Below are positions 50,897 through 58,767 of a DNA stretch of 64,000 bases, piece by piece. The notes beneath the pieces are model-generated. The model did no database searches, was not told where the DNA came from, and saw nothing but the letters and a program-made list of their open reading frames with translations. Made by a program: the position numbers and the translations under genes. Every line of letters starts with the position of its first letter. The stretch's first letter is position 1. Source of the DNA: Pseudomonas cremoris (GTDB lineage: Bacteria > Pseudomonadota > Gammaproteobacteria > Pseudomonadales > Pseudomonadaceae); the NCBI RefSeq assembly GCF_014230465.1, contig NZ_JAAXCY010000006.1, positions 124,001 through 188,000 of the forward strand. The letters run 5' to 3'.

Positions 50897-52230
50897 CGCA
50901 AGAAATGCAGGGGCAGTCCCTGGCAGCTGTCGACCACCCGGCCGTTGTACCAGGCCAGGTGGCCGGACACTAACGTGGTGCTGACGCTGTGGCGAAAGCT
51001 ACGCTCGGCGAAGGGTGTCCAGCCACAGCGGCCGAGGATCGGTTGGCTGCTGACGGGTTTGCCTTCAGGCTCGGGTTGGATCAATACCAGATCTGCCCAA
51101 TAGCCTTCACGCAGGTAGCCGCGATCAGGAATCGCGAACAGGTCGGCCACGCGATGGCTGGTTTTCGCCACCAGCGTCGTCAGCGGCAAGTGCCCATCAG
51201 CCACCAACTCCATTAACGCCGGCAGCGCGTGCTGTACCAGGGGCAAACCCGACGGCGCCTCTCGATACCCCAGCTGTTTTTGCGCCCAGGTATGTGGCGC
51301 ATGGTCACTGCCAATCACATCCAGACGATCACTCAACAAGGCTTGGCGCAGCGCGTCGCGGTCGGCGCGGGTCTTGATTGCCGGGTTGCATTTGATCTGG
51401 TGGCCGAGACGGTGATAGTCGCGGTCATCGAACAACAGGTGGTGCAGGCAAACCTCGGCAGTGATGCGTTTGTCCGCTAGCGGTTTGTCTTCGAACAACT
51501 CCAGTTCGCGCTTGCTGGTCAGGTGCAGCACATGCAGGCGCGTGCCGTGGCGTTTGGCCAATTCCACCGCAAAAGACGATGAGCGATAGCACGCCTCGGC
51601 ATCCCTGATCAGCGGGTGGGCGACGGCGGGGATGTGATCGCCGAAGCGCTCGCGCAAGCGCTGCTCGTTGGCCACTATGCTTGGCGTGTGTTCGCAGTGA
51701 GCCAGCAGGATAGTCGGCACTTCGGCAAATAGCCGCTCCAGGATGCGCGGGTCGTCCACCAGCATATTGCCGGTGGACGCGCCCATGAACACTTTGACCC
51801 CGGCCACTTCGCAGGGGTCGAGGGCGGCGACGGTGTCGAGGTTGTCGTTGCTGACGCCAAAGTGAAAGCCGTAGTTGGCCACCGAGTGCAGGGCAGCGCG
51901 CCGCTTTTTATCGGCCAAGGCTTCCAGATCCAGCGTGGCTGGGTTGGTATTGGGCATGTCCATGAAGCTGGTGATGCCACCGGCCACGGCTGCGCGGGAT
52001 TCGCTGTAGAAACTGCCTTTGTCCGGCGCGCCGGGTTCACGAAAATGCACTTGGTCATCGATCATACCGGGCAGCAGCCATTGGCCTTGGGCGTCGATGG
52101 CCACGGGTGCGTTGCAGTCTTGGATGCTGCTGGCGATCTTCTCGATGCGGCCGTTGGCGACCAGCACATCGGCGTCGAATTCCTGGCCTTCGTTCACTAG
52201 GCGGGCATTGCGGATCAGCAGGCGGCTCAT
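50893..52230 (-). CDS. pyrQ: Dihydroorotase-like protein, zinc-starvation paralogue (PyrC2/PyrQ type)
   Basis: Dihydroorotase closes the pyrimidine ring. The 445-residue amidohydrolase has IDDQVHFREPG, where the first His of the usual HxH is Gln, then HCEHTPS, LHVLHLTSKREL and GSDHAPHTWAQK with later metal ligands. It is the last gene of a seven-gene operon (folE2, znuC, znuB, znuA, hisI, cam, this gene) under a Zur box. In P. aeruginosa a similar gene lies in the Zur cluster with folE2 and dksA2, as recalled. It probably replaces the zinc enzyme when zinc is scarce. Confidence 0.85.
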   Translation of the reverse strand: MSRLLIRNARLVNEGQEFDADVLVANGRIEKIASSIQDCNAPVAIDAQGQWLLPGMIDDQVHFREPGAPDKGSFYSESRAAVAGGITSFMDMPNTNPATLDLEALADKKRRAALHSVANYGFHFGVSNDNLDTVAALDPCEVAGVKVFMGASTGNMLVDDPRILERLFAEVPTILLAHCEHTPSIVANEQRLRERFGDHIPAVAHPLIRDAEACYRSSSFAVELAKRHGTRLHVLHLTSKRELELFEDKPLADKRITAEVCLHHLLFDDRDYHRLGHQIKCNPAIKTRADRDALRQALLSDRLDVIGSDHAPHTWAQKQLGYREAPSGLPLVQHALPALMELVADGHLPLTTLVAKTSHRVADLFAIPDRGYLREGYWADLVLIQPEPEGKPVSSQPILGRCGWTPFAERSFRHSVSTTLVSGHLAWYNGRVVDSCQGLPLHFLR

Positions 52231-52233
52231 GGT

Positions 52234-52794
52234 TCAGAACTCGTTTTGCAGGGCTTTATAGCCGCGTACCAGGTCGACGTTGGTGCGCGCCACGTCCTCG
52301 GAAAACTCCGAGGCGCTGACGCTCACCGGCGGGAATTGCGACAGGTCGGTAGTGGGCCCGATGCGGGTGGTGGAAGGGACGTAAAAGGCGTCGGGCAAGT
52401 CGCGGCCATCGACCACTGAGTTGTGGCGTACCACGCAGCCATCGCCTACTGCACAGTTGAACAGCACGCTGTTGAAACCGATGAACACGCGGTCGCCAAC
52501 GGTGCAGGGGCCATGGACGATGGAGCGATGCGCGATGGAGCTGAACTCACCAATCGTTACTGCTGCGCCAGACTTGGAATGGATGACCACGCCATCCTGG
52601 ATATTGGAATTGGCGCCGATGGTGATCGGGTCCATGGCGCCGCTGGCGTCGACTTCGTCGGCGCGGATGACGGCGTAGGGGCCGACGAACACATTCTCGC
52701 CAATGATGACCTTGCCGCAGATGATGGCGGTCTTGTCGACGTAGGCAGACTCGGCAATCACTGGCAGGTCGCCGGAAGGGTTCTTGCGGATCAT
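52234..52794 (-). CDS. Gamma-carbonic anhydrase-like hexapeptide protein
   Basis: The 186-residue protein (ATG 52794, MIRKNPSGDLPVIAE) is a left-handed beta-helix of hexapeptide repeats. It has the three His expected to bind metal in the Cam family: VIHSKSG, IAHRS and VHG. It overlaps the hisI start region by 4 bases (ATGA) and lies 3 bases before the dihydroorotase-like gene. In zinc-poor cells it may stand in for zinc beta-carbonic anhydrases, since gamma types can use iron or cobalt (family knowledge). Confidence 0.88.
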   Translation of the reverse strand: MIRKNPSGDLPVIAESAYVDKTAIICGKVIIGENVFVGPYAVIRADEVDASGAMDPITIGANSNIQDGVVIHSKSGAAVTIGEFSSIAHRSIVHGPCTVGDRVFIGFNSVLFNCAVGDGCVVRHNSVVDGRDLPDAFYVPSTTRIGPTTDLSQFPPVSVSASEFSEDVARTNVDLVRGYKALQNEF

Positions 52795-53204
52795 GCAGCG
52801 GGCTCCGTAATAATGTGGACATGGTCGCCGTCGATGGCGTTGTAGAAACAGGTGGGCCGGCCGGTATGGCAAGCCGGGCCTTGCTGGTCGACGATCAGCA
52901 ACACCGCGTCGCCGTCGCAGTCCAGGCGGGCCTCCACCAACTGCTGCCAATGGCCGGAGCTTTCGCCCTTGCGCCACAACCGTTGCCGCGAGCGCGACCA
53001 ATAGCAGACGTGCCCGGTGGCCAGGGTTTCGTTGAGGGCCTGGCGGTTCATCCAGGCCAGCATCAAGACTTCACCGCTGCCGTGTTGCTGGGCGATGGCG
53101 GCAATCAGGCCATCGTTGTTCCACGGCAGGGCGTTCAATACGTGTTCGAGTGGAAAGCGGCTGCCAATGGCAGCCCCTTCCAGGTCGAGCATGCTCAGGG
53201 TCAT
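52791..53204 (-). CDS. hisI: Phosphoribosyl-AMP cyclohydrolase paralogue (HisI)
   Basis: HisI opens the adenine ring of PR-AMP in histidine synthesis. The 137-residue protein has the family core DCDGD, GPACHTGRPTCF and the upstream WSRSRQRLWRKGE, so the metal-binding cysteines are kept. The ATG at 53204 overlaps the znuA stop by 4 bases; a frame start at 53225 overlaps more. The pathway copy normally sits with hisE elsewhere, so this is a second copy placed under zinc control. Confidence 0.9.
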   Translation of the reverse strand: MTLSMLDLEGAAIGSRFPLEHVLNALPWNNDGLIAAIAQQHGSGEVLMLAWMNRQALNETLATGHVCYWSRSRQRLWRKGESSGHWQQLVEARLDCDGDAVLLIVDQQGPACHTGRPTCFYNAIDGDHVHIITEPAA

Positions 53205-54079
53205 GGCTTGCTCAGGGCGGCGCACAGGGTGTTGAGGTTGTATTCGAACAGCCCGGTGAAGGTGCTGGCCGGGCCTTCTGCCGCGAGGGCATCGGAGTAC
53301 AGCGTGCCGCCGATCTGTGCGCCGCTTTCGTCCGCGATTTGCTTGAGGAGGCGCGAATCCTTGATGTTTTCCATGAACACCGCCTTGACTTTGTCTTTGC
53401 GGATCTGGGTGATCAGCGCAGCGACTTCGGCGGCAGACGGTTCGCGTTCAGTGGACAGGCCCTGCGGCGCGAGGAACTCGATGCCATACGCCTGGCCGAG
53501 GTAACCAAAGGCATCATGGGAGGTCACGATACGGCGGTTACCCGGTGGCAGCGCGCCGAACTTGGTTTTGGCTTCGGCCAACAGGCGGTAGATTTCTTTC
53601 AGGTAGGCCTGGCTGTTGCGCAGGTAATCGGCCTTGTTCGCCGGGTCGGCGGCGACCAGGGCCTTGGTGATGTTGTTGACGTAGATTTCGGCGTTGGCCA
53701 GGTTGTGCCATGCGTGGGGGTCGGGGATGGTTTCGCCGTCCTCATCCATGGTGTGGGAAACCACGCCTTTGCTGGCAGTGACGACAGTGGCCTTGGTCTC
53801 GGTGCTGGTCACCAAGCGGTCCAGCCACGGCTCGAAACCGAGGCCGTTCTTGATGATGACCTTGGCCTTGAGCAGTGCCTTGGCATCGTCCGGGGTGGGC
53901 TCGTAGGTGTGGGCGTCGGCGTCGGGGCCGACCATGTTGCTGATCTGGATGTGATCACCACCGATCTGGTGGGTGATGTCATCGAGAATACTGAAGCTGG
54001 TGACCACTTGGAGTTTGTCGGCGGCCTGGGCCATCGACAGCGGTAGCAGAAGGCTGAACAGCACGAGTAAAGCGCGCAT
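53201..54079 (-). CDS. znuA: Zinc/manganese ABC transporter substrate-binding protein (ZnuA-like)
   Basis: The 292-residue protein has a signal peptide (MRALLVLFSLLLPLSMAQA) and the cluster A-1 metal-binding fold, with likely ligands in DAHTYEPTPDD, DPHAWHN, SHDAFGYL and a late Asp (YSDAL). The acidic His-rich loop of classic ZnuA is reduced to SHTMDEDGE. The ATG at 54079 is preferred: AGGTG is 7 bases upstream and the signal peptide starts at once; an ATG at 54094 overlaps the znuB stop. It belongs to the Zur-box operon, so zinc is the likely cargo. Confidence 0.9.
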   Translation of the reverse strand: MRALLVLFSLLLPLSMAQAADKLQVVTSFSILDDITHQIGGDHIQISNMVGPDADAHTYEPTPDDAKALLKAKVIIKNGLGFEPWLDRLVTSTETKATVVTASKGVVSHTMDEDGETIPDPHAWHNLANAEIYVNNITKALVAADPANKADYLRNSQAYLKEIYRLLAEAKTKFGALPPGNRRIVTSHDAFGYLGQAYGIEFLAPQGLSTEREPSAAEVAALITQIRKDKVKAVFMENIKDSRLLKQIADESGAQIGGTLYSDALAAEGPASTFTGLFEYNLNTLCAALSKP

Positions 54080-54090
54080 CGGGAAACACC

Positions 54091-54957
54091 TCATTGGGAT
54101 GACAGCAAGGGCGGGCGGCGCAGCAAGCCGTGCACCGGACCGAAGACCACGGACAGCAAGTACCCGGCGCCAGCCACCAGCACGATGGCCGGGCCGCTTG
54201 GCAACGAGTAGTAGAACGACAGCAACAAACCCAACCACACCGACAGGCATCCCAGCACCGCCGATACCGCGATCAACACCGGCAGGCGCCGGCTCCAGAA
54301 ACGTGAAGCAATGGCCGGCAACATCATCAAACCCACCACCATCAGTGCGCCGATGGCCTGGAAACCGATCACCAGGTTCAGCACCACCAGGGTCAGGAAC
54401 AACCCGTGAGCCAACGGGCCAAGACGGCTGACGGTTTGCAGGAACAGCGGGTCGAGGGTGTCTAGCAGCAGCGGTTTGTAGATCACCGCCATGGCAATCA
54501 GGCTGAACCCGCTGACCCAAAGCATGCCGGTGAGGGTGGTTTCATCCACCGCCAGCGCGGAGCCGAACAGCAGGTGCAGCAGGTCCAGGCGTTTGCCAGC
54601 GATGCCGAGGATCAGCACACCGGCTGCGAGGGAGATGGGGTAGATGGCGGCTAGGCTGGCGTCTTCGCGCAGGCCGGTGCGGCGGGTGATCCACGCGGAC
54701 AAGCCGGCCATGCCCAGGCCGGCGCCGAGTCCGCCGATGGTCAACGCGGGCAGGCTGAGCCCGGCGAACCAGAAGCCCAGCGCGGCGCCGGGCAGGATGC
54801 CGTGGGCGACTGCGTCGCCAATCAGGCTCATGCGCCGCAGGATCAGGAATACGCCGAGCGGCGCGGTGCTGCAGGCCAGCACCAGGCCGCCGATGAGCGC
54901 GCGGCGCATGAAGACGAAGTCGAGAAACGGCATCCACAGGTGGGCGGCGAAGTGCAT
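54091..54957 (-). CDS. znuB: Zinc ABC transporter permease (ZnuB-like)
   Basis: The 288-residue ABC-3 family permease has about eight hydrophobic helices, including GFWFAGLSLPALTIGGL and GALMVVGLMMLPAIASRF, the latter the conserved EAA-like region of metal permeases. It follows znuC with a 1-base overlap and precedes znuA, forming a complete importer. It is probably a second Znu system, as pseudomonads also carry znuA-zur-znuCB elsewhere. Confidence 0.92.
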   Translation of the reverse strand: MHFAAHLWMPFLDFVFMRRALIGGLVLACSTAPLGVFLILRRMSLIGDAVAHGILPGAALGFWFAGLSLPALTIGGLGAGLGMAGLSAWITRRTGLREDASLAAIYPISLAAGVLILGIAGKRLDLLHLLFGSALAVDETTLTGMLWVSGFSLIAMAVIYKPLLLDTLDPLFLQTVSRLGPLAHGLFLTLVVLNLVIGFQAIGALMVVGLMMLPAIASRFWSRRLPVLIAVSAVLGCLSVWLGLLLSFYYSLPSGPAIVLVAGAGYLLSVVFGPVHGLLRRPPLLSSQ

Positions 54958-55625
54958 CAGGCCACCTGCATGTGCGGTTGCGGTCGGATCAGCGCTTTGC
55001 TGTCGCCGAACACGCAGCCCGTGCTTTTGATCTGTACCACTTGCTGGGTGTGATGGCGTACGGAGGCCAGGTCATGGCAGACCACAATCAAGGTTCGGCC
55101 CTGCTCGTGCCAGGCATGGATGTGTTTCCAGCACAGCGCCTGGCCTTCTTCATCGAGGGCGGCGTGGGGCTCGTCCAGCAGCAACACCGGCGCTTCGGCC
55201 AGGCTCATGCGGGCGAGTAGGGCACGTTGCAGTTCACCACCGGATAAGGCCATCAACGGGCGATGCTCCAGGCCGCTGAGGCACCAGTCCTCCATCACGG
55301 CTTCAAGGCGTTGACTGCGCTGTTGCGGGTTGAGTTGGCTGCCCCAGAACCCGGCGGCCACCAACTCTTGCAAACTGATGGGAAACTGGCGGTCGAGGTG
55401 CTGTTGTTGGGGCAGGAACGACAGGCCACCACGGCGTGGAACATCCACGGTGACTTTCCCCGCCAGCGGCTTTTGCAGGCCGGCGATAACCTTGAGTAGG
55501 CTGCTTTTGCCGGTGCCGTTGGCGCCGATGATGCCGGTGAGGCTGCCTTTTTCCAGGGTGAGGTCGATGGCAGGCGTTAGCGGTTGGCCGGGAGCGCCCC
55601 AGCGCAGAGCGGTGCAGGTGATCAT
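54957..55625 (-). CDS. znuC: Zinc ABC transporter ATP-binding protein (ZnuC-like)
   Basis: The 222-residue ATPase has Walker A GANGTGKSS near residue 35, the ABC signature LSGGELQ near residue 128, and Walker B VLLLDEPHAALD. It powers import through the adjacent permease. The start overlaps the folE2 stop by 4 bases (ATGA), placing it second in the Zur-controlled operon. Confidence 0.93.
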   Translation of the reverse strand: MITCTALRWGAPGQPLTPAIDLTLEKGSLTGIIGANGTGKSSLLKVIAGLQKPLAGKVTVDVPRRGGLSFLPQQQHLDRQFPISLQELVAAGFWGSQLNPQQRSQRLEAVMEDWCLSGLEHRPLMALSGGELQRALLARMSLAEAPVLLLDEPHAALDEEGQALCWKHIHAWHEQGRTLIVVCHDLASVRHHTQQVVQIKSTGCVFGDSKALIRPQPHMQVA

Positions 55626-56512
55626 GCAGAGTGTCTCGTCCAGCGGCTTTCAGCCACGGCATCGTGCGCGTGCAGGCTTTCGGCGTGGATCACTTTCAGG
55701 TGGAAGGCTTTGACGGCATCCGAGCGTTTCAAGGCGAGGTTCAGGCGGCGGGCGGCGTCTTCGCAGAACATCAGGTTCTGCCCGTTGGCCAGGGCGAAGG
55801 CTTGTTCGTCCGCGCGTTTCACAGCGGTTTGTACGGCAGTGCCGAGGGCGGCTTCCGCGTCGTTGATCAAGTCTGTCAGCGCCAGGTGCTCGCCTTGCAG
55901 ATGCACGTGCAACTGCGCGCTGCTGCGCTGGCTGTGGGGCGTGGCGACGATGCCATTGGCACTGCCGAGCCAAGTCAGCACGTCTGCATGTTGCAGCGGC
56001 GTGTTGCCAAAATCTTCGAGAAATTGCTGCTGAATCAACTGCCTGGCGAGGGCAGCGGAGCATGGGCAGGTTGAGGAATAAGTAACGTCAATTTTTAGTT
56101 CCACGTGGAACATCTGATTTTCCAGGCGCGCCTCGATGCTCACCGGGTAGCTTTTCCAGCCGCTTAATGGGCTGACCAGTGCGGGGCGTTTGAGGAGCAG
56201 ATGCGTGTGGATACTTAGGTAGGCGTTCTTAGATAAACCTTCATGTGTGTCGATGAAACGCTGCAGTACATTACGCAGAAGTGCAGGCGTAAGAGACTGC
56301 TGGTCGAGCATCTCCAGCGCGAGGTACAGGCGCGACATATGAATGCCACGGGCGGTGCCATCGTCCAGGCTCACACCGGCGTCGGCAGTGGCGGTCAGAC
56401 GCTGACCGTCAATGTGAATCGGCAGGGCGATGCCGCACATGCCTACCCAGTCGAGTGGCAAGGCTTGGCGTGAAGCCTGCGCGGCGATATCCGGCAGAGT
56501 CAGCGCATTCAT
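55622..56512 (-). CDS. folE2: GTP cyclohydrolase FolE2 (type IB, zinc-independent)
   Basis: FolE2 makes dihydroneopterin triphosphate for folate synthesis and can work without zinc, replacing FolE1. The protein has HMSRLYLALEML, the conserved DVTYSSTCPCSAA with the metal-binding Cys, and LQGEHLALTDLI. I prefer the ATG at 56512 (MNALTLPDIAAQ, 296 residues); in-frame ATGs at 56527 and 56524 lie almost at the expected transcript start. It is first in the operon, directly behind the Zur box at 56545. A parS site (56097-56112) lies inside it. Confidence 0.94.
   Translation of the reverse strand: MNALTLPDIAAQASRQALPLDWVGMCGIALPIHIDGQRLTATADAGVSLDDGTARGIHMSRLYLALEMLDQQSLTPALLRNVLQRFIDTHEGLSKNAYLSIHTHLLLKRPALVSPLSGWKSYPVSIEARLENQMFHVELKIDVTYSSTCPCSAALARQLIQQQFLEDFGNTPLQHADVLTWLGSANGIVATPHSQRSSAQLHVHLQGEHLALTDLINDAEAALGTAVQTAVKRADEQAFALANGQNLMFCEDAARRLNLALKRSDAVKAFHLKVIHAESLHAHDAVAESRWTRHSA
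56097..56112. other. parS centromere site inside folE2, one mismatch
   Basis: AGTTCCACGTGGAACA matches parS at 15 of 16 positions. It lies within folE2, about 52 kb from the oriC at 3915-4410. Confidence 0.85.
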
Positions 56513-56544
56513 GAGCAGGTCCATCATTGGAAATAAAAAGACAT

Positions 56545-56557
56545 GTTATAGTATAAC
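56545..56557. promoter_or_regulatory. Zur box between folE2 and amiA operons
   Basis: GTTATAGTATAAC is a perfect palindrome around a central G and matches the pseudomonad Zur consensus. It contains -10-like hexamers in both directions (TATAGT on plus, TATACT on minus), so zinc-loaded Zur would block both divergent promoters. Confidence 0.9.
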
Positions 56558-56640
56558 TATTGTCTCTACGATGGTTTTTCTGCACCCGCCTTTTTTCAGT
56601 CATGTCGAGCAGGGACGCTCCTTTATTTGCGGTATTTGTC

Positions 56641-57843
56641 ATGCACAGACGTCAGCTCCTTAACCTGCTTCTGGCCAGCCCGCTATTCACATTGCCTTTT
56701 GCGGTGAATGCCACGCAGATCAGCAATGCGCGCCTGTGGCGCTCGGACGACAAGCTGCGCCTGGTGTTCGACCTCAGCGGTCCGGTGCAATACAAGACCT
56801 TTTCCCTCACCGCACCGGAGCGCCTGATCATCGACCTGAGCGGCGCCGGCCTCAGCGGTGATTTCTCTCAGTTAGTGTTGAAGAACAGCGGCATCACCTC
56901 GATCCGCTCGGGGCATTTCGGCAAGGGCGACACGCGCATCGTGCTGGACCTGGCCGCGCCGATGCAGCTCAACAGCTTTCTATTGCCGCCCCAGGATGGC
57001 CAGGGCCATCGTCTGGTGCTTGATCTGACCAGTGCCACCCAGGCGCCTCGCCAGATTGCGGCTGAACCCAAGTCATTGGTAGATAAGGCGCATCCCAAGC
57101 GCGACATCATCGTGGTGGTCGACCCCGGCCACGGCGGCAAAGACCCAGGCGCCATTGGCTCAAAGGGCCAGCGCGAAAAAGACGTGGTGCTGTCTATTGC
57201 GCAGCTGTTGGCCAAGCGTTTGAAGCGCGAGAAGGGCTTTGACGTGAAGTTGGTGCGCAATGACGACTTCTTCGTGCCGCTGCGCAAGCGCGTGGACATC
57301 GCCCGTCAACACAAGGCCGATATGTTCATCTCGGTGCATGCGGATGCTGCGCCACGGCTCACCGCTTCGGGGGCGTCGGTGTATGCGCTGTCTGAAGGTG
57401 GCGCGACCTCCGCCACCGCACGCTTCATGGCACAGCGTGAAAACGGTGCCGACCTGCTGGGGGCCACCACGCTGCTTAATCTCAAGGACAAGGATCCGAT
57501 GCTGGCCGGGGTGATTCTCGACATGTCGATGAACGCCACCATCGCCTCCAGCCTGCAACTGGGCAGCTCGATCCTGGGCAGTCTGGAGGGCATTACCACC
57601 CTGCATCAGAAGCGTGTGGAACAGGCCGGGTTCGCGGTGCTCAAGTCACCGGATGTGCCGTCGATCCTGGTGGAGACCGGGTTTATCTCCAACACCCGCG
57701 ACGCCCAGCGGCTGGTGACGGCGCGCCATCAACAGGCCGTCGCAGATGGCTTGTTCGAAGGTCTGAAAAAATACTTCCAGAAGAACCCACCCATGAACAG
57801 CTACATGGCGTGGGTGCAGGAACAGAAGAATAGCCAGGTCTAA
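56641..57843 (+). CDS. amiA: N-acetylmuramoyl-L-alanine amidase, AMIN plus Amidase_3 (zinc-regulated paralogue)
   Basis: The enzyme cleaves the peptide from murein. From ATG 56641 it is 400 residues with a signal peptide (MHRRQLLNLLLASPLFTLPF), an AMIN domain that binds the wall (about 25-130), and an Amidase_3 domain with VVDPGHGGKDPGA, SVHADAA and VETGFISN, giving the His, Glu and His zinc ligands. Upstream starts (56602, 56560) have no ribosome site, and 56560 falls next to the Zur box. Having a zinc amidase induced by zinc lack is notable; it may keep daughter-cell separation going when the main amidase loses zinc. Confidence 0.92.
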   Translation: MHRRQLLNLLLASPLFTLPFAVNATQISNARLWRSDDKLRLVFDLSGPVQYKTFSLTAPERLIIDLSGAGLSGDFSQLVLKNSGITSIRSGHFGKGDTRIVLDLAAPMQLNSFLLPPQDGQGHRLVLDLTSATQAPRQIAAEPKSLVDKAHPKRDIIVVVDPGHGGKDPGAIGSKGQREKDVVLSIAQLLAKRLKREKGFDVKLVRNDDFFVPLRKRVDIARQHKADMFISVHADAAPRLTASGASVYALSEGGATSATARFMAQRENGADLLGATTLLNLKDKDPMLAGVILDMSMNATIASSLQLGSSILGSLEGITTLHQKRVEQAGFAVLKSPDVPSILVETGFISNTRDAQRLVTARHQQAVADGLFEGLKKYFQKNPPMNSYMAWVQEQKNSQV

Positions 57844-58208
57844 CAGCCGGTAATACGGCTGCACGTGAATTTGGCGCTGGCCCCACCGGAACTGGAAAAC
57901 CGGTTGATCGTGGTCCAGCCCACACGCCGCGTGTAGCCCACCCACGCCTCACCATCCGACGCCAACCCGGTAAAGAACGTCAGCTGCCCATAGCGGCTGT
58001 TGGTCTGTGCCCAATAGCGTTTGCCGATCACCTCGAAGCCGCGCAAATACGTAGTGCTGCCTTGCGTCGCCACGCTGTAGGCATTGCCCAGTGGGTCTAC
58101 GCACGCCAGCAGGTTGGCGCTGCGCGTGCAGTTGGCCAGCAAGCTCGGTACTTGGGCGCAAGCCGGTACTGCCGCTGTTAATAACAGGGCGCACACCAGG
58201 TATTTCAT
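57840..58208 (-). CDS. Small exported protein of unknown function in the Zur cluster
   Basis: The 122-residue product (ATG 58208, MKYLVCALLLTAAVPACAQV) has a signal peptide and a mature part with five cysteines and many aromatic residues (RGFEVIGKRYWAQTNSRYGQ, EAWVGYTRRVGWTTINRF). I do not recognise its function; P. aeruginosa has an unnamed gene at the matching place, as I recall. Its start is 80 bases from the Zur box at 58288, which it faces, so it is probably zinc-repressed. The 3' end overlaps amiA by 4 bases. Confidence 0.75.
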   Translation of the reverse strand: MKYLVCALLLTAAVPACAQVPSLLANCTRSANLLACVDPLGNAYSVATQGSTTYLRGFEVIGKRYWAQTNSRYGQLTFFTGLASDGEAWVGYTRRVGWTTINRFSSSGGASAKFTCSRITGC

Positions 58209-58287
58209 AGGGGTTCTCTGGGCGGGAAGGCGCTCAAGCATTGCGCCCTTCGTCGTGAGGATCAAGGGGGGATTGGCTTATTTGCAT

Positions 58288-58302
58288 TGTTATACTATAA
58301 CA
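58288..58302. promoter_or_regulatory. Zur box upstream of dksA2
   Basis: TGTTATACTATAACA is a perfect 15-bp palindrome around a central C and contains TATACT, a -10 hexamer on the plus strand. It lies 33 bases before dksA2 and faces the small exported-protein gene on the other strand. Confidence 0.92.
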
Positions 58303-58335
58303 TAAAAGCACAGCCTGACCCGTGAACCGCTCCCC

Positions 58336-58740
58336 ATGACCGAACAAGACCTGCTGGCCCAACCGCCCGCCGACTACATGAATGAAGCCCAGCAAGGCTT
58401 CTTCCGCGAACTGCTGCTGACTCAGCGCCACGAGCTGCAAGCGCGTATCGAAGCCGAATTCCTGGTGCTGCGCGAGCAGGAAACCAACAGCGACCCGGCG
58501 GATGTCGGCAGCGCCGAAGAACAGCGCCAATGGCAACTGCGCCTGCTGGAGCGGGAAAAAAAGCTGCTGGACAAGATCGACGACGCCCTTGAACTGCTGG
58601 CCCGCGGTGAATATGGCTGGTGCCGCGAAACCGGCGAGCCCATTGGCCTGCAACGCCTGCTGCTACGCCCCACCGCCACCTTGTGTATCGAAGCCAAAGA
58701 ACGCCAAGAGCTGCGCGAACGCCATAAACGGGCGATTTGA
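58336..58740 (+). CDS. dksA2: DksA2, zinc-independent DksA paralogue
   Basis: DksA proteins bind RNA polymerase with ppGpp and reset transcription. This 134-residue member has the coiled-coil tip with two Asp (SDPADVGSA) but a degenerate zinc finger: WCRETGEPIG and LCIEAKE keep one Cys of each pair, the others being Thr and Ala. That matches the P. aeruginosa DksA2 that works without zinc. It leads a dksA2-COG0523-DUF1826 operon under the Zur box at 58288. Confidence 0.95.
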   Translation: MTEQDLLAQPPADYMNEAQQGFFRELLLTQRHELQARIEAEFLVLREQETNSDPADVGSAEEQRQWQLRLLEREKKLLDKIDDALELLARGEYGWCRETGEPIGLQRLLLRPTATLCIEAKERQELRERHKRAI

Positions 58741-58767
58741 CCGGCCAACCCTGATGAGGAATACCTG

